Positions 13,153 to 22,719 of a stretch of 64,000 nt of DNA are shown here, piece after piece. The notes below the pieces were generated by a model, which saw only the letters and a program-made list of their open reading frames with translations, did no database searches and had not been told where the DNA came from. Source of the stretch: Parietaria judaica (taxonomy: Eukaryota > Streptophyta > Magnoliopsida > Rosales > Urticaceae); assembly GCA_954871525.1 (NCBI GenBank), contig OX940865.1, positions 5,022,001-5,086,000 of the forward strand, in the 5' to 3' direction. How positions within the stretch are numbered: the first letter of the stretch is position 1; every line of letters begins with the position of its first letter. The position numbers and the translations under genes are program-made.

Positions 13153-15147
13153 ATGCGAGTGGTGATCAATGTTTTCCCGAGAATGTTGCAGAGCGTACTT
13201 TCTCGGCTCCCAAACAGACACTTCTGCTCCTCCAACACGCCCGTAATACCCACGCTCTACTCCTTCCTCCAACCCTCCATCTTCGCCCTCAACCGGGACC
13301 CACCACCGTCTCCTCGACCGGCCAACAAGTCCGAAACCCTAAACCTGACCCCGGAAGACGCGAGAGTCCTGGAAGTGAATCTCCAGAAGTCGCTCATCAC
13401 CGACGACACCGACGAGGCTTGGAAGTCGTTCAAGGCTCTCACTTCGAGCTCAAGTTTGCCGAGTAAGTCCCTCACCAACTCTCTGATCACGCACTTGTCC
13501 TCGCTCGGCGAAACTCACAGTCTCAAGAGGGCGTTTGCCTCTGCGGTCTACGTGGTCGAAAGAAACCCCGGATTCTTGGAGTTCAAGACGATTGAATCGC
13601 TTTTGACGTCTTTTAAACGTGCCAACACTTCTGGGCCTGCTTATTCCCTGATTAGACACTTTTTTAGCAATAGGTATTTCGTGCCCTTTGAGGTTTGGGG
13701 CAATCTGGTCGTCGAGATTAGTCGGAAGAATAAAAACTTCCCGGAATTTTTGCGCGTCTTCGAAGAGAATTGTAGGATTGCGATTGATGAGAAGTTGGCT
13801 TCCATGAAGCCCGACTTGGCCGCTTGCAATGCGGCTTTGGAGGGTTGTTGCCACAGACTTGAATCGGTAAGGGAAGCCGAGAAAATCGTCGAGACAATGT
13901 CGGTTTTGGGTGTTAGACCAGATGAATCGAGTTTCAGCTCCCTGGCTTATTTGTATGCAATGAAGGGCCTTGAAGAGAAGACAACGGAGCTGAAGCGTTT
14001 AATGGTAGGGTTTGGTATATCGATTAGCGAAGTGTTTTGGAGTAGTTTGATTAGTGGGTATGTAAAGTCAGGGAATTTAGACTCTGTCTCTAAGACGGTT
14101 TTGTGTGGTTTGAAAGAAACCGGTGGAGGTCACTTGAATTTGGGCGAAGAAACGTATCGCCAAGTTGTGAAAGGATTCATTGATAACGGAGGAATCAAAC
14201 CATTGGCGACGTTGATAATTGAATCTCAAAAGCTAGAGCCTCGTGCTGACGAGGCAGATAGATCAGTCGGGTATGGAATTATTAGTGCCTGTGTCGATGT
14301 CGGTTTGTCAGATAAAGCGCACAGCATTCTCGACGAAATGATCGTACAGAATGGATTTTTGGGACTCGGCGTCTATTTGCCGATTCTGAAAGCTTATTGC
14401 AAAGAGCACCGGACTGCTGAAGCCACTCAGTTGGTGATGGATATCAGAAATTCCGGGCTTCATTTGGATTTGGAAATGTACGATTCGCTCATCGAAGCTT
14501 CCATGTCAAGTCAGGACTTCCAATCGGCTCTTTCTTTGTTTAGGGATATGAGAGAAGCAACGTTACCCGATTTGAAGGGAAGTTACCTAACGGTAATGAC
14601 GGGCTTGATGGAAAGTAATCGTCCGGAGCTAATGGCAGCGTTCTTAGATGAAGTTGTCGAGGACCCACGTGTCAAAGTCGGGACACACGATTGGAATTCA
14701 ATCATTCACGCATTTTGTAAAGCCGGGAGGCTAGAAGATGCACGGAGAACTTTCAGAAGAATGATATTTCTGCAATTCAAGCCAAACGAGCAGACGTACA
14801 TGTCTATGATTGGTGGGTACGTTTCTGCGGAGAAGTATTTCAGTGTTCTGATGCTATGGAACGATGTGAAGAGGAGTCTTTCAGTGGATGGGGAGAACGG
14901 GATCCGATTTGACAACAACCTGGTCGACTCCTTTCTCTATGCGCTTGTCAAGGGAGGGTTTTTCGACGCGGTGATGCAAGTGGTCGAGAAATCTCAGGAG
15001 ATGAAGATCTTCGTGGATAAGTGGAGGTACAAACACGCGTTCATGGAGACCCATAAGAAGCTTAGGGTTTCGAAGTTGAGGAAGAGGAATTTCAGGAAAA
15101 TGGAAGCTCTGATCGCTTTCAAGAATTGGGCTGGTCTAAGTGTGTGA
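13153..15147 (+). CDS. Pentatricopeptide-repeat protein, P class, probably mitochondrial
   Basis: Intronless frame of 664 codons, typical of plant PPR genes. The start MRVVINVFPRMLQSVLSRLPNR is Arg-rich and poor in acidic residues, as in organelle transit peptides. Degenerate 35-residue helix-pair repeats are visible: about residues 218-257 (DLAACNAALEGCC ... VLGVRPD), 258-330, 400-470 (YLPILKAYCKEHRTAEAT), and the best-preserved ones at 511-570 (DWNSIIHAFCKAGRLEDARR ... FKPNEQTYMSMIGGYV). No E, DYW or SMR tail is seen; the C-terminus is basic (KLRVSKLRKRNFRKME). PPR proteins bind organellar RNA in a sequence-specific way and act in processing, stability or translation. The overall pattern resembles Arabidopsis At1g69290-type proteins, but I would not fix the orthologue or the RNA target. 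Confidence 0.9.
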   Translation: MRVVINVFPRMLQSVLSRLPNRHFCSSNTPVIPTLYSFLQPSIFALNRDPPPSPRPANKSETLNLTPEDARVLEVNLQKSLITDDTDEAWKSFKALTSSSSLPSKSLTNSLITHLSSLGETHSLKRAFASAVYVVERNPGFLEFKTIESLLTSFKRANTSGPAYSLIRHFFSNRYFVPFEVWGNLVVEISRKNKNFPEFLRVFEENCRIAIDEKLASMKPDLAACNAALEGCCHRLESVREAEKIVETMSVLGVRPDESSFSSLAYLYAMKGLEEKTTELKRLMVGFGISISEVFWSSLISGYVKSGNLDSVSKTVLCGLKETGGGHLNLGEETYRQVVKGFIDNGGIKPLATLIIESQKLEPRADEADRSVGYGIISACVDVGLSDKAHSILDEMIVQNGFLGLGVYLPILKAYCKEHRTAEATQLVMDIRNSGLHLDLEMYDSLIEASMSSQDFQSALSLFRDMREATLPDLKGSYLTVMTGLMESNRPELMAAFLDEVVEDPRVKVGTHDWNSIIHAFCKAGRLEDARRTFRRMIFLQFKPNEQTYMSMIGGYVSAEKYFSVLMLWNDVKRSLSVDGENGIRFDNNLVDSFLYALVKGGFFDAVMQVVEKSQEMKIFVDKWRYKHAFMETHKKLRVSKLRKRNFRKMEALIAFKNWAGLSV

Positions 15148-15985
15148 CGCCTGCCACTGCAAGTGTTCTTGTTTGCTGGTCCGGTTTGCGGAACCATGGT
15201 CGTTCGTCCCTACGGTTAGGCCCGGTTGAGGTGAGCAAATTCTAAACTTTCTCTTGCTTCGTTGGGGTTTCGAATTGGCAATAACGGTGCTGTGCTGGTA
15301 TTGTAGGATTATTTGCATATGAAGCTCAAAGAGACTGAGTCATAGCAATCTGTATTTCCCACAGGTAAGAGACCATTTTCATTGCTTAATTTGTATGTAA
15401 GCTTTGAGCCGTTTTTTAGAGTGGAGATAAAGCGGATAACCAAGCCAATTGCCGGATTTTTATATGAATGTGAGTAAGCATTTCGGGATTTTGATATTGT
15501 ATTTGGCTATTTGGTTATAGCCCGGAATCAGCTTTAGTACCCATAGGAGGCGGAAAAGAGCTCGAAGAAAAGCTTGTGGTCTGTAATGGGCTAAGATTAC
15601 TGCACAGAAAAATATGGTGATACATTTATCTGAAAATTGATTACTTATTCATAACAGTCTGATTAAATAAATGTATTGAGCTATTGAAATAAACATGCGT
15701 GCACAGTCACATGTCCAGGTGGCACGGAGTTGACGGATATCCAATTTTGTGGATGGAAATATGAGAAAATGGTGATTAAGAAACATTGGCTATTTTTACC
15801 GCAATTTTTTGGCATTGGCATTATACCCGAGGACATTTGCAAACTATGGCCATTTATGCCGCGAATTACCCTTACTTAATAAAACAAAGGTTTTAACATT
15901 TACAATAATTATATAATTTTATTTTATATAGGTTTTAACATTTACAATAATTAAATAATTTTATTTTATATATAATTAATAAATA
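15148..15985 (+). other. Probable PPR 3' UTR followed by spacer
   Basis: After the stop, GTGAGC (15231) with TATTGTAG (15307), and CAG|GTAAGAG at 15365, look like splice sites, suggesting introns in the 3' UTR. At 15780-15880 GCTATTTTTACCGCAATT and CATTTATGCCGCGAATTACCC resemble foldback-element arms. Confidence 0.35.
15889..15972. repeat. Tandem duplication, 42-bp unit
   Basis: GGTTTTAACATTTACAATAA begins at 15889 and again at 15931; the two AT-rich units differ by about one base. Confidence 0.85.
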
Positions 15986-16520
15986 GGGTTAATCTCGACA
16001 AAAGTGCCAATACTTTTAAAAAAATGGACAAATAAGTTCCAGTTCTTTTTTTTTTTTGCCCAGACAAAGTTTCAATTCTTTAGTTTTGTGTCCCTATTGG
16101 TACCTCCATCCAAAATTATGTCCTCCAATGTTACACATTTTATCCTCATTTCCGAGGAAAATTAGCCATCGGAAAGTTGGAGGATCAAAGCCAATAGTGG
16201 ATTATGTACTTAAACGGGAGAAAAATTGCTTTTTAATTCAACCCCAAAAGGGGCATAATCCATGGTTCGAATTTTCACGGAAGTGAAATGAGGAGAAAAA
16301 ACTAGAGAATTAGAACTTTGTCCAGGTAAAAAAAAAATAGAATACAAAACTAAAACTTTGACGTGGCATGAGTAACAGTGGAGGATGAAAATTTTGACGG
16401 AGGTACCAATAGTTATACAAAACCAAAGAGTTAGAACTTTATCCATGCAAAAAAAAAAAAAGAATTGGAACATACGGGTCCATTATATGAAAATATTGAT
16501 ACTTTTGCCGGGATTAACCC
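15986..16520. mobile_element. Foldback MITE, Mutator-like ends, 535 bp
   Basis: Begins GGGTTAATCTCGACAAAAGT and ends ACTTTTGCCGGGATTAACCC. Long arms are inverted copies of each other: AAGTTCCAGTTCTTTT / AAAAAGAATTGGAACATA, TTTAGTTTTGTGTCCCTATTGG / CCAATAGTTATACAAAACCA and GGTACCTCCATCCAAAATT / AATTTTGACGGAGGTACC. Flanks TAATAAATA and TTAATATAT are only a partial match, so the target duplication is decayed or imperfect. Confidence 0.75.
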
Positions 16521-17739
16521 TTAATATATGTCTAGATATTTGATACGAATCCACATTACCATAAAAAAATTCACCGGAGGAACACGACGAGCATTTTGAA
16601 GCACAAGGAACGAGATGACGTTGTATTTTTATTTATTTATCGCTTTTGTTTGATTTTTTGCTATCTTTAATTATTTTCATTATCTTTTTTATATTTAGCC
16701 TTTTTCAAATTAGTAGTTTCCCGTGTCGTCCTTTCTGTTGTTGTACGATTTTTCCTATATTTATAAAATGAGATGTCATATTAACACGAAAATTATGTCA
16801 CATTTTGATAGTACTCGATTTAATTATTTGCATATTAAATATAACAACTTTTTGCTATCTTGATTAAATTTTAGGAAACTCCGACATCACGCTGCTGAAA
16901 TGGATCCTACAACACGGAATTCGAGTCACGTCATTGTCGTTTTTCCCTGTATCGTCATATGTCGTTCCCAAGACGCTACGATTTCGTTGCATCATTCTAA
17001 GCACAAAAAAAATATAGAGTCGAAATCCTCTAAAAATCTTAACTTTCGTGCAGAGAGATTCATTCCTTCTTTCTCACTTCTTTCGACGAAGAGAGACAGA
17101 TTGGATTAAATAAAATTTATTACTATATGGTTGTTGATGTGAATAATCACGAGCAACCACCACGAAGTGGTGACACTTCGTTACAATATGAATGAATGAT
17201 GGATCTCAATAATTCATAGTGAGTCCTCGTAACTAGATGAACGTTGTAAGTGTGTACGAATATAAATATACGAAGAATAATCAAAGAACAATGGAAAGCA
17301 ACTTGTTATTCCTTGATCGTAAAGATGAATACAATATATGAAGTATCTTGTCAATAGCTTGCAAAAAGATATGTGTCCGTTCGTGTGTGTCAGAGAGAAT
17401 TGTTCTTATGGAGTCGTTGTCAGTGAAAGACGAAAGTTTTCTGAGTAACCTCCGTTGCTTTTTACTCCGATGAGCAAAGGCCTTCGTGTTGGTGCGTATA
17501 GAGGACAACGGATGTGGCTCAAAAAACCTTCATCTCCGGCAAACCCATAATCCAAAGTCTCATCTCTCACGTTCTGACCGAAATATTCCTTCACGAATTC
17601 CAGTCTTCTAGTTCCTTGTAAGAGAGAAATGTTACTAAGAAATTCCGGTTTCGGAATCAGTTCTCACATTGAAGGAACGAGAAAAGTTGGTATTTTTTTT
17701 GGATTCGTTTGCAGAGAGGATTCAAAAGAGAACCACAAT
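16521..17739. other. AT-rich intergenic DNA
   Basis: No gene supported. Small open frames at 16900-17109 and 17281-17594 (both strands) have no recognisable family. Confidence 0.35.
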
Positions 17740-18360
17740 TCTCATTTTTTTTTCTCCACGTATTTTTCTGATTTCCCCTCCACCCAAGCTCGAGGAATAT
17801 GCGATTCCGGACTCCTTTACTTTAAAGCTTCCAAATCGGGCTATCTCAGGGCCGGGCTCGGGTTTCCCTTCTGCAGAGTTCTCAAGTAATATCTTGCGGA
17901 TACGGCTTGGGGAAGTTGGTTCCAAAGTTTATCAGGGCCATGTTTGCTCTTCTCATGCTTGCTGCCAAAAAATAATCTGAAGTCGTCTCTCTGGAAGGAC
18001 AACCAGGTTGACCACCTCCACGGCCAACTCGGCGTTTGAGTAGTACTGGTTCATGCCGGCGGGCACCAAGGTCTCAGGAAATAACCACTCAGTCTAAGGC
18101 CGAGGTTCCGAGGTAGCTGGCTGACGCCCCAGTGTGTTAGGGCCACGAATACTCCAAGCTTCTCGCACGGAGCAATTTGAAGCAGGAGTTTCTTGAGGAT
18201 GAATTAGAGAGTATGCACTTGCAGGCTAGAGATGCCCGAGTCTGAGCCCCTCATCACTTCGCTTTAGGCTGTGATTGCGGTTTCGGAGGCAACACTGAAG
18301 GACAGGGTTGCAGCAGATCTCGGGATAAGCATAAGGCCGTGGTAGCCTTAACGAACATCA
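17740..18360 (+). pseudogene. Possible decayed retrotransposon gag-like fragment
   Basis: The frame at 17669-17980 contains LEEYAIPDSFTLKLPN and then SGFPSAEFSSNIL, reminiscent of the N-terminal segment of plant retroelement gag-like proteins (a 'Y-IPDSV-L-LP ... G-PFP---F---VL' pattern). Downstream to ~18360 the composition becomes GC-richer but is full of stops and frameshifts. Assignment is tentative. Confidence 0.3.
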
Positions 18361-18835
18361 ACTTGAGAAGTGTAAAACGAAAATCAAGATGTATATATAT
18401 AAAATGAACCGCAATCGATTTTCAAATTGTTACATATCGTTTACAAATATTATTGTACGGGAATTATTTTCACTTTTTGATCAATAAAAGAAAAGGACGA
18501 GAAATAATAGTGTCGCTTTACTTTTATGCATCATATATATTATTTATATATAAAAAGAAAATGTACACTAACAGCTTGAAATAAACTAGTCGAATTGACA
18601 ATCGCAAATGAGCAAACAGGAAGACCCTTTTATATATTGACGATGCAAGTTGCCGGAACGACATACACATATCGATAGTTAAAATAACTATAAAAACTAC
18701 CTCACAACTCAAGCCACAACCATCACAACTACAAGCCATATCAGTTGCTATACCTTCTTCCCGTATATAAAGACACATAAACACATACCTAACTCCACGC
18801 TCTATGCACATATGAAGTTCCGACTTCATAGCGGT

Positions 18836-19891
18836 TCACAAGCCGATCTGCCCTGATTTCCCGTTCGCCTTTGGAGAGACTTTGCCTCCTTCTCCTCTGA
18901 GATTGGAGAGCAAAGCGTCCCGGCCGGTTAACACCGCAGCGAAAAAACCATCCACTTCCTTAGTCAGAAGGTCAACCCCGGTTAAAAACTTCCCGGTTTG
19001 ACTTCTAAAGTTGGCGACAGCGCCCTTGAGAGTTTCCACTTGGTCCAATGCAACCTTTTCTTGGATCAAGAAATACACTTTCGTGGTTATAGCATCGACT
19101 GATTCGAGCTCTTTCAAAACTATAGGCCTCTTGTTTTCCGAAAGATTGCTGATTTCTGTATTCACACTACTCTGTAACTCCTTGAAAGATTGTGCCCACA
19201 AATATGTATTGTCAATGGTCAAGTTGAAGAGCCTCTCGTCAGAACCGGAGAAGGTGGAAGCAAATATGTTGTACACTAAAACTGTAAACATCTTGAACCC
19301 ATGTACAGCACGCATCAAAATCTTCCCTTTTGCAGAATTTTTCACCTTTGGCAGGTCCAGCGTGTTGACCAGACCCTCTAAAATGGTCCAGCAAGACTCG
19401 AGCTTAGGGTTCGTCGCGTTTATGTGCTTTCTCCAGCCATCAATGGAGGAACGGGCTCGGGAAAATTGCTCAGGAGAGGTTGACTCAAGATTTTGCAGAG
19501 CGTACTGAAGGTAAAGATGTCCCTGATTGAATCGCGAAAGCTCCGAGTTGAAAACGTTACACACATCAAGCAACTTCACACTGACGTCCAGATAGGCTTT
19601 AATCCACCGCTCATCCCAATCAGAAACGGGAAGCTCAAGCTTAGCAATCAGATTCTTTATGTCGTTGTATGTTTCATAAATGGACTCCATAGCCAATTTC
19701 ATCCACAATAAGCCGAGAACATCACCCTTTTCTGTCGCCTTTAGCTTACTCATCCTCTGGGCCAATGCTTCCTCGAAATAATTCAACAGCGGAAGAAGTT
19801 TGGGAGAAAATTCCGATCTTCGGTGCGAGATCATACGAAAAGGATTTCCGAAATGGAAGAAAGGCCGGTGTGGACCCTGTGGACGACTCAT
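18836..19891 (-). CDS. BPS1-like: BYPASS1-related protein
   Basis: Intronless coding frame of 351 residues, close to the ~349 of Arabidopsis BYPASS1. The start MSRPQGPHRPFFHFGNPF matches the family's conserved N-terminus; further family landmarks are SKLLPLLNYFE-like, AMESIYETYNDIK, LELPVSDWDERW, the NQGHLYLQYALQNLE block near residue 122, LPKVKNSAKGKILMRA near residue 178 and LTKEVDGFFAAVLTGRDALL near the C-terminus. In Arabidopsis, BPS1 limits production of a root-derived mobile signal that arrests shoot growth; its biochemical activity is not established. The protein is mostly alpha-helical. A leader intron is likely, with acceptor GTGCAG at 19909-19914, donor GTAAGTC at 20312 and a non-coding first exon from 20313 to about 20600. 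Confidence 0.9.
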   Translation of the reverse strand: MSRPQGPHRPFFHFGNPFRMISHRRSEFSPKLLPLLNYFEEALAQRMSKLKATEKGDVLGLLWMKLAMESIYETYNDIKNLIAKLELPVSDWDERWIKAYLDVSVKLLDVCNVFNSELSRFNQGHLYLQYALQNLESTSPEQFSRARSSIDGWRKHINATNPKLESCWTILEGLVNTLDLPKVKNSAKGKILMRAVHGFKMFTVLVYNIFASTFSGSDERLFNLTIDNTYLWAQSFKELQSSVNTEISNLSENKRPIVLKELESVDAITTKVYFLIQEKVALDQVETLKGAVANFRSQTGKFLTGVDLLTKEVDGFFAAVLTGRDALLSNLRGEGGKVSPKANGKSGQIGL

Positions 19892-19908
19892 TTTGATGTT
19901 GGCTTATA

Positions 19909-20312
19909 CTGCACGAAACACCGGCTACAAAAGAAAGAAAGAAAAAACGGAAATTACAACAACTTCAAGGTATCAAATATTAGAAACCCAAACCATGTGT
20001 TGATCATCAAATATAAACTACAGAATTGGATTTAAAAAAAAAAAAAAAACTTTCATCAACAGAATATCCGCAATTTGAAATTTATTTCAATTTTGAACAC
20101 AAAACTATGAAGAAAGTTATCAAAATTCAAAACAAACCCTAAAGCAAATCAGCAAGTTCAGGTGGTAATTTCAAGGAAATCGAACATCAAAAGTTCGATA
20201 AATACACACGAAATCGTACTCCTAAACCTAATACTTCAATTTCATCGTCATTCTTCGATAAACATATCACAATCAAAAGTCAAAACCACAAAAACTAAAC
20301 GCGTTGACTTAC
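19909..20312 (-). other. Probable 5' UTR intron of the BYPASS1-like gene
   Basis: On the minus strand, GGAAGTTCG|GTAAGTC at 20313/20312 is a strong donor and TTTCGTGCAG|TATAAGCC at 19909/19908 a matching acceptor just 17 bases upstream of the ATG. The interval is AT-rich and has no coding resemblance. Inferred from splice signals. Confidence 0.55.
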
Positions 20313-20871
20313 CGAACTTCCAGATCTGCAACAATACTGGGCCGATCTTCACGAAACCTCCCAGAAATTCTACGAAACACCAACCGAAACGCGAATCTGC
20401 TCAATAAAAATGGAGAAAAAACGGAAGGCCGAATCAGATTTCCTCCTTTCTCGACAGATTATGCTGCGAAAAGCGAAAACAATTGACAGAGAAGGAAGAT
20501 TTAAGGACGAAATTTTCTAACCGAATCAAAACGGAGAAGATTGATCGAAGTTCGAAGCGAAAACTCGAAGTTTCGTCTCTCTTTCCTTGAAACTCTGGAG
20601 ATATGCCTAGTCTGAAGCTGATGAGGAGTCAATGATAAACTCACCCGGCGAAAAACACACAGTGGGACACGTGTCGTGAAGATGAGTCTTCCCAGGTTAG
20701 GTCTTACGGGATTTTCAAAGTAGCTTTGGCTATTTCGTGCACCTTGCTAGTCTTCGACAAAGTGTACGTTGCGTTTGGTATGAACTAATCAGAATTTGAC
20801 ATGTGACGCCCGATTGTTTACATCTAAAGATCCAACGGCTGAAAATTGTTAATGTCTTGATATTACTAATT

Positions 20872-21862
20872 GGGTAAATTGCGGATAATGTACCTAATGT
20901 TTAATTTTCTGCGGATTATGTATCCAATGTTTATTTTCAGCGGCTAATGTACTTAATGTTTGATCCATTAGATATTTTTGGGTTTTCCATCAGTTGACCG
21001 TCAGAGAGTTATCCTCCTATATATGTACATTTTTCGTATTTTTGACATAACTCACTCATTTTTTGTCCAAATTTTATGCACAACCTATGGTTGGAAAGAT
21101 AAGAGATAGATCTACAACTTTGATGTTTTAAGTTTTGTAAAATAAGTTTTAGAACAATACGAAATTTTATATACAACATAAAAGTGGACATTAGTTTAAT
21201 GCAAAATATTTATTTTGAGCAAATTTTAATATACTTAATGACTTTTTATGATGAAACGTAAAAGCAAAAAGTTATAGATAAATTTTTTTATCTTTCCAAC
21301 AGGTGTTTATTTATAAATTTCTGACAAAAAATGAGTGAGTTATGCCAAAATATGAAAGATGAGATGTGAAATAATATTTTATATTTTCGGCATAACTCAC
21401 TCGTTTTTAATCCAAAATTTATAAATAAACACCCGTTGGAAATATAAAACATTTATATACAACTTTTTTCTTTTACCTTTCATCATAAATAGTCATTAAA
21501 TATATTAAAATTTGGTCAAAACAAATATTTTGCATCAAACTAATGTCTAGTTTTAAGTTGTACTTGAAATTTCGTATCTTTTTAAAACTTATTTTACAAA
21601 ACTTAAAGCACCAAAGTTGTAGATCTATCTCTTATATTTCCAACCATAGGTCGTGCATAAAATTTGGACAAAAAATGAGTGAGTTATGTCAAAAATACAA
21701 AAAAGTTTCATATAGAGGCGGATAACTCTCTAACGGTCAACTGGCGGAAAACCTAAAAATATCTAACGGATCAAACATTAAGTACATTAGCCGCCAAAAA
21801 TAAACATTGGGTACATAATCCGCACAAAATTAAACATTGAGTACATTAGCCGCAGTTTACCC
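20872..21862. mobile_element. Foldback MITE, Mutator-like, 991 bp, arms of ~350-400 bp
   Basis: Starts GGGTAAATTGCGGATAATG, ends CATTAGCCGCAGTTTACCC, and is flanked by a perfect 9-bp target duplication TTACTAATT (20863-20871 and 21863-21871). Each arm carries three tandem ~31-bp units built on TGCGGATAATGTACCTAATG. Deeper in, the arms repeat AACTCACTCATTTTTTGTCCA and GAAAGATAAGAGATAGATCT-type words inverted; a second inner inverted pair surrounds about 21335-21400. The small open frames at 21009-21191 (-) and 21543-21725 (+) are the same arm sequence read twice, not genes. Confidence 0.88.
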
Positions 21863-21871
21863 TTACTAATT

Positions 21872-22473
21872 AATGGTGCGTTTGTTTCATGTTAAAAAAA
21901 ATCTGTTTTTATTTCAGAAGCATTTTAAATTTTTGTATATGAGTTCATACTTTTTTTTAAAACAAAAACACAATTTTTTAGTTTATTTTAATTTTTTCTG
22001 TAAAATAATTATTCTACCAAACGTTAAATCAACTTTTATTATTATTCTACCAAATGCTTTATAAACATATTACAAAACAACTATCAGTTTTTTTTTAAAA
22101 CAACTTTTTTTTTCCAAATTGAAATTATAAACAATTTTTACAAAAAATAAAGCTAAATCAAAACGGGGCCTTTGTAATCGATGGCATTGGTATTTAATAT
22201 TTTCATTTTTTTTCAATTAAAGTTTACATATTATTATTTCCTCTAAAAATAGAATATGTACCATAGTTTATTTAGATACATTAATTGATGTCACATTATT
22301 CTTTTGGACGATTTTTCAAATTTTGAATATTGATATGTCATTGAATTAATATTGTTTATCAAGGTTGACATGAGAACATATCGCCAATGATCTTCATGTA
22401 ATATAATTTTCTTGTATATAACTTGTTAATGCAAAAAAAATCGACGCTAAAGCAATTCAAGTCTTGATTTTAG
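21872..22473. other. AT-rich intergenic DNA
   Basis: No gene or clear repeat; several T-rich runs. Part of 22255-22420 (TTTGAATATTGATATGTCATTG and GTTTATTTAGATACATTAATTGATGTC) resembles intron sequence of the GARP gene at about 28110-28220. Confidence 0.35.
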
Positions 22474-22719
22474 GTGGGGCCTAATGTCTGCTTGACGGTC
22501 AGATCGGACTTAAAGCTTGGTTCTTCATTAATTTGGCTAGGGCTTAATCGTTTCCCTAGGCAAGGTGATCCGAATGTCTTCTTGGCGATGCGACTCGGGT
22601 TGTATGGTGATGAGTTCTTGCAAAACGAACAAACGATGTCGGACCTCACAAGACGAAGGCTGCCTACGTACCTTAATGGGATCAAGGAATCACGTAGTTC
22701 AGGTTTATTGGGTGCTGTT
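22474..22719. other. Repeat-like remnant interrupted by the first solo LTR
   Basis: An open stretch (GGCTGCCTACGTACC, CACGTAGTTCAGG) whose wording is familiar from non-coding parts of plant LTR retrotransposons. It reads without stop into the LTR at 22720, but no protein family is recognisable. Confidence 0.3.

Noticed and set aside
17281..17594. Two minus-strand frames of 62-75 codons
   Set aside because: No family resemblance, no splice context and average composition; insufficient support for a gene.
21009..21725. Two 60-codon open frames with nearly the same protein on opposite strands
   Set aside because: They are the two arms of the inverted repeat in the foldback element 20872-21862.
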